From: Brevibacillus_H ginsengisoli
GTDB taxonomy: Bacteria > Bacillota > Bacilli > Brevibacillales > Brevibacillaceae
NCBI RefSeq assembly: GCF_050113715.1
Contig: NZ_JBNJQR010000009.1
Span: 62,001 to 126,000, forward strand
Direction: 5' to 3'
Length of the DNA: 64,000 bases
Shown: positions 61,297 to 64,000 of the stretch, piece after piece
How the letters are laid out: each line of letters begins with the position of its first letter
Numbering within the stretch: position 1 is the stretch's first letter
Program-made: the position numbers and the translations under genes
The notes under the pieces: generated by a model
Seen by the model: only the letters and a program-made list of their open reading frames with translations
Database searches by the model: none
Told to the model about the DNA's origin: nothing

Positions 61297-61623
61297 ATGA
61301 AGGTATGTACTGAACTGACAGAGATAAAGGAGTCTATCAATCATCATAAGATCAGCTTATTGTTCATCAAGATGGCCCATTGCGGGGTGTGTGATGTGGT
61401 TTTCGCCAAGACGGAGGAGCTGCTCAAAAAGTATCCCGAAATCAATCGTATTGCCGCATCCATTGAAGAAACACCGGAGCTTGCGGGGGAGTTTCTTGTC
61501 TTTACAGCACCAACGATTTTGTTGTTCGCAGGTGGCAAAGAGGTTCTGCGTCAATCACGCTTTGTCATGTTTAACGAATTAGAAGATACCTTGAAGCTTA
61601 TCAATGAACCGCGAGGATACTGA
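61297..61623 (+). CDS. Thioredoxin-like protein with CGVC site
   Basis: The 108-aa thioredoxin-fold protein has a CGVC active site in KMAHCGVCDVVF and the cis-proline in FTAPTILLF. The ATG at 61297 is preferred over in-frame GTG/ATG codons at 61282-61287, since GGTGG lies between. Its stop overlaps the ribosome-binding region of the next gene, so the two are cotranscribed. Confidence 0.83.
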   Translation: MKVCTELTEIKESINHHKISLLFIKMAHCGVCDVVFAKTEELLKKYPEINRIAASIEETPELAGEFLVFTAPTILLFAGGKEVLRQSRFVMFNELEDTLKLINEPRGY

Positions 61624-61624
61624 A

Positions 61625-62398
61625 ATGAGCGAACAAATAACCATCAGTAAGCTTGCAAGACTAATGAATGTTTCCACTCATCAGATCAGGTATTTTGAGG
61701 AAAAAGGAATTCTCTTCCCCGAGAACATTGAGGAAAATGGGTACAGAATGTATGGGGTGAAAGACATTTATACACTTGCCCATATTTTGCTTTTGAGAAA
61801 ATTGAATATTCCGGTTTCCAGCATTAAGGAGTGCCTTACGGATTATACACCTGACGATTATACGCAGTTATTTCATTCGTCTTTAGAGCAGCTCAACGAA
61901 CAAATAAACAATCTGCTGGAATTAAAAAATTTAACCATCGGGATGATCCAAAAGCTAAGTAAGGCTGATCAGTCAAAGGATCAATATGTGATCAAACCTA
62001 TTGAAAATCGTACGCTTAAACAAATTGGCAAAATGAATCATGACGAAGAATTATCAGCAAAACAATTCTATGACCTGATGAACGAACCAAATAATGCCTC
62101 GGGTCTATATGAGACGGATATCATTAGCCTTTATGATCATGAATATGTGTATCTGTGCATCGAAGCGGACGGAACCAATATGGATGGTACGCATCAACTA
62201 AAGGCCGGAAAATATCTATGTTACGGTTTCCTTGCGAAGGATGAGAAGGATTTTGAAAGCCAATTGAACCAATTCTTTGAATACGCACAAACACATCAAA
62301 TCAAGCTGAAAGGAAGACTTATTGCCATAGAAAATACAATACTATCGATTTGTTATAACAACGAGGTATACTGCGAGCTGCAAATGCTAGTTGAATAA
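61625..62398 (+). CDS. MerR family transcriptional regulator
   Basis: The 257-aa regulator has a MerR DNA-binding domain (ITISKLARLMNVSTHQIRYF), a coiled coil and a C-terminal effector-binding-like domain. It is cotranscribed with the CGVC thioredoxin, one base after its stop, which hints at regulation by thiol or metal stress. GCGAGG precedes the ATG. Confidence 0.85.
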   Translation: MSEQITISKLARLMNVSTHQIRYFEEKGILFPENIEENGYRMYGVKDIYTLAHILLLRKLNIPVSSIKECLTDYTPDDYTQLFHSSLEQLNEQINNLLELKNLTIGMIQKLSKADQSKDQYVIKPIENRTLKQIGKMNHDEELSAKQFYDLMNEPNNASGLYETDIISLYDHEYVYLCIEADGTNMDGTHQLKAGKYLCYGFLAKDEKDFESQLNQFFEYAQTHQIKLKGRLIAIENTILSICYNNEVYCELQMLVE

Positions 62399-62424
62399 TC
62401 GTAAAAAAAAGCTGCAGCCTATTG

Positions 62425-63462
62425 CTACAGCTTTGGCAGACAGCTTTTCACACGTGTAAATTTTAGTAAAAAACTGGTTATGAGTACGACGAGGAAACCA
62501 ATGAACATCGCCACATAATCGGCCATTTGATGGGCGCCTAAGAGCAGAATACTCCACCCGAATAGTACCCACTGGATGATGTAAATTTCTGTGACATGAT
62601 AACTCCAGAAATAAATGACGCGTAAGACTTGGTGGAAGCCTTTTTGATTCAATAGGGTAACCAGGTAATTCGTGAACATTAGCCATACAAAGATAAAGCT
62701 GATCATAAGAAAATGAATACTCAACCCACTTCTATAATAATCACCCACAGGGAAGAACGGTAGTGTTGCAAGTCCGATTGCACCTAGAATTAAGCTTCCC
62801 CAAATCAACTTTTTCTTTACCGGTTTTTCCAGTGTTTGGCCCGGAAGATTGTTACTAGCATACATCCCCAAGAGAAAATAGATCCCCCAAGGAAATAACG
62901 GAAAATCTGTATGGACACCAGCGCCCCAAAGAGGATCCCATAAAAACAACTGATGATTTAATCCCCATAAGCGCGGAGATACAAGTAGTAGGACAAGGAT
63001 GAAGGTCGGTAGAATATAGACATGCTCCGCATACTTTTTCAAACCAGAGAAACATATCAGCGATAATCCAGCCAATTGAAAAATGTCTACGACAAACAAT
63101 AAAGCGAAGGGATCACTTTCAGAATCATAAGGTCCGCCAACTAAAACTAAAGGAAGCGTAAACCTTATGAAATTTAGCACGTACCCAAAAGCAAATAATT
63201 TACAGCCGCGAATCATATTTTCTTTTACACTCTTCTGAGATCTGTTTGTGAAAATGCCCATAATGAATATAAAAACGGGGGCAGCAGGTGCCGTTCCTAA
63301 CAAAACAAACAAATTGCCTAAAAGAGTAGCGCCCTCTCCAGAGGTTCTTTCGTGTAGGATCATTGCATGTTGCATAATCATAAAAAATACGGCCAGTCCT
63401 CTGGCAAAATCAAGATAATAAATACGTTTTGAATTTGCGTGTTGAACAGAATGATGCTCCAT
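62425..63462 (-). CDS. DUF1624 / heparan-alpha-glucosaminide acetyltransferase-like membrane protein
   Basis: The 345-aa integral membrane protein has about ten transmembrane helices, an early YYLDFARGLAVFFMIMQHAM segment with the conserved Asp, Arg and His, and repeated aromatic helices. This fits the DUF1624/HGSNAT-like and acyltransferase-3-like group, which transfers acyl groups across membranes. The ATG at 63462 has AAGAAGGTG upstream. A palindromic operator lies 60 bp upstream. Confidence 0.75.
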   Translation of the reverse strand: MEHHSVQHANSKRIYYLDFARGLAVFFMIMQHAMILHERTSGEGATLLGNLFVLLGTAPAAPVFIFIMGIFTNRSQKSVKENMIRGCKLFAFGYVLNFIRFTLPLVLVGGPYDSESDPFALLFVVDIFQLAGLSLICFSGLKKYAEHVYILPTFILVLLLVSPRLWGLNHQLFLWDPLWGAGVHTDFPLFPWGIYFLLGMYASNNLPGQTLEKPVKKKLIWGSLILGAIGLATLPFFPVGDYYRSGLSIHFLMISFIFVWLMFTNYLVTLLNQKGFHQVLRVIYFWSYHVTEIYIIQWVLFGWSILLLGAHQMADYVAMFIGFLVVLITSFLLKFTRVKSCLPKL

Positions 63463-63522
63463 TGTACACACCTTCTTTACGGAGTTGTATGATTTTCAAG
63501 CGGATTGATTGTGCTTAGTGTA

Positions 63523-63545
63523 GACCTTAGGTCAGACCTAAGGTC
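63523..63545. promoter_or_regulatory. Perfect palindromic operator upstream of the DUF1624 gene
   Basis: GACCTTAGGTC, one base, then GACCTAAGGTC: an 11-bp perfect inverted repeat, with each half itself nearly palindromic. It lies about 60 bp before the membrane-protein gene. The size suits a TetR- or MarR-type dimer; no such gene is adjacent in the window. Confidence 0.68.
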
Positions 63546-63673
63546 AATAGTGGTTTTGTTTTCGTAAACAATAAAAACGTTCAATTTTTAGACAATTTAC
63601 AACATAATAGACTGGTGGTAGCATCCTAATTAGGAAAATAAAGTAAAAAGAATGGAAGTCGTGGGTGAGTTGC

Positions 63674-64000
63674 GTGGTAGAAGCGATAATGTATACAACC
63701 CTGGGAGAATTGATACGACAGAATAGAAAACAAGCCAATCTTAAATTGTCTGAATTGGCCACCAGATCAAAAGTCAGTAAGGGTGTTATTTCAAAGCTTG
63801 AAAACGGTGAAACCAAGCGCCCTGAATTAAAAACGATTCTTCCAATTGCAAAAAGCCTAGCCATTCCAACTGTACAAATCATTGAATACTATATTGATAT
63901 AGACGAAAGACCAGAAGTCCTAGGCGAGCTTTTTATGAAAGCGATCGAGCTGTCCAATTTAACATTGATAGCGAAAGTAGCGTTGAGGTTTCTTCAATCT
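63674..64000 (+). CDS. XRE family regulator, truncated by the window end (RRNPP-like candidate)
   Basis: The frame runs off the end with no stop. It encodes an N-terminal XRE helix-turn-helix (LGELIRQNRKQANLKLSELA, then VSKGVISKLENGE) and a start of helical sequence (RPEVLGELFMKAIELSNLTL) that could be the first repeats of a TPR domain, as in PlcR/NprR/Rgg-type peptide-responsive regulators. Start may be GTG at 63674 or ATG at 63689. Confidence 0.7.
   Translation, partial: MVEAIMYTTLGELIRQNRKQANLKLSELATRSKVSKGVISKLENGETKRPELKTILPIAKSLAIPTVQIIEYYIDIDERPEVLGELFMKAIELSNLTLIAKVALRFLQS

Noticed and set aside
1..64000. CRISPR arrays, tRNA/rRNA genes, riboswitches and intact insertion sequences
   Set aside because: No regularly spaced repeats, no tRNA-like cloverleaf flanks, no recognised aptamer consensus and no transposase with terminal repeats were found on reading. 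A covariance-model scan would be needed to exclude small RNAs.

Overview
The window reads as a chromosome segment of a Gram-positive, endospore-forming member of the Bacillales, perhaps Brevibacillus- or Paenibacillus-like. The pointers are consensus Shine-Dalgarno sequences, many TTG/GTG starts, a sporulenol/squalene-hopene cyclase next to a DUF2515 gene, a Bce-type peptide-sensing module, and NatAB, DagK and RlmD-type housekeeping genes. The genus is an inference. No rRNA, tRNA, CRISPR array or complete insertion sequence was found.

1-7,360 is ordinary core chromosome: the end of a CbiX-type chelatase, a NatAB-like ABC transporter, an EamA exporter, a ROK glucokinase, a diacylglycerol kinase and the 23S rRNA uracil methyltransferase rlmD.

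7,283-39,311 behaves as a stack of integrated elements at the 3' end of rlmD. Five displaced copies of the rlmD C-terminal coding end (near 14.25, 15.24, 19.92, 23.49 and 39.21 kb) are each followed by a stop codon and a hairpin. They divide the region into layers. Layer A (7.3-14.25 kb) is an integrative element with integrase, excisionase, a Rep_trans/MobT-type initiator, origin-like hairpins, an S24 repressor and a nuclease-like cargo gene. Then come a GNAT/ferredoxin pair (14.25-15.24 kb), a layer with a VOC protein, an SF0329-like protein, DUF2515 and sqhC (15.24-19.92 kb), and layer C (19.92-23.49 kb). Layer C has no integrase, is bounded by a perfect 15-bp direct repeat, and carries a three-gene nuclease/nuclease/reverse-transcriptase cassette that looks like an antiphage system. 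The last layer (23.5-39.2 kb) holds a WYL regulator, a PfpI-like protein, a D-serine catabolism locus, a LysM-hydrolase, an ECF sigma/anti-sigma pair, a MerR/GNAT polyamine-type pair, and a five-gene cassette (radical SAM, DUF1257-like, HhH membrane protein, Ycf46-like AAA+ ATPase, DUF2997). In that cassette the HhH and AAA+ proteins share the C-terminal motif GGRxIDF.

39.3-64 kb is mixed chromosome rich in regulators and resistance functions: a GGDEF protein, a Tet(L)-like efflux gene preceded by a 20-residue leader peptide and alternative hairpins, CcdA/ResA-type thiol-redox genes, a BceRS-BceAB-type system with a matching operator, a RelA/SpoT-domain alarmone synthetase, a TetR/MFS pair, DUF1003, WYL/SDR, VOC, ankyrin, AraC, a decayed stretch around 58.4-59.8 kb, GNAT, HAD, thioredoxin/MerR, a DUF1624-type membrane protein, and an XRE regulator that runs off the end.
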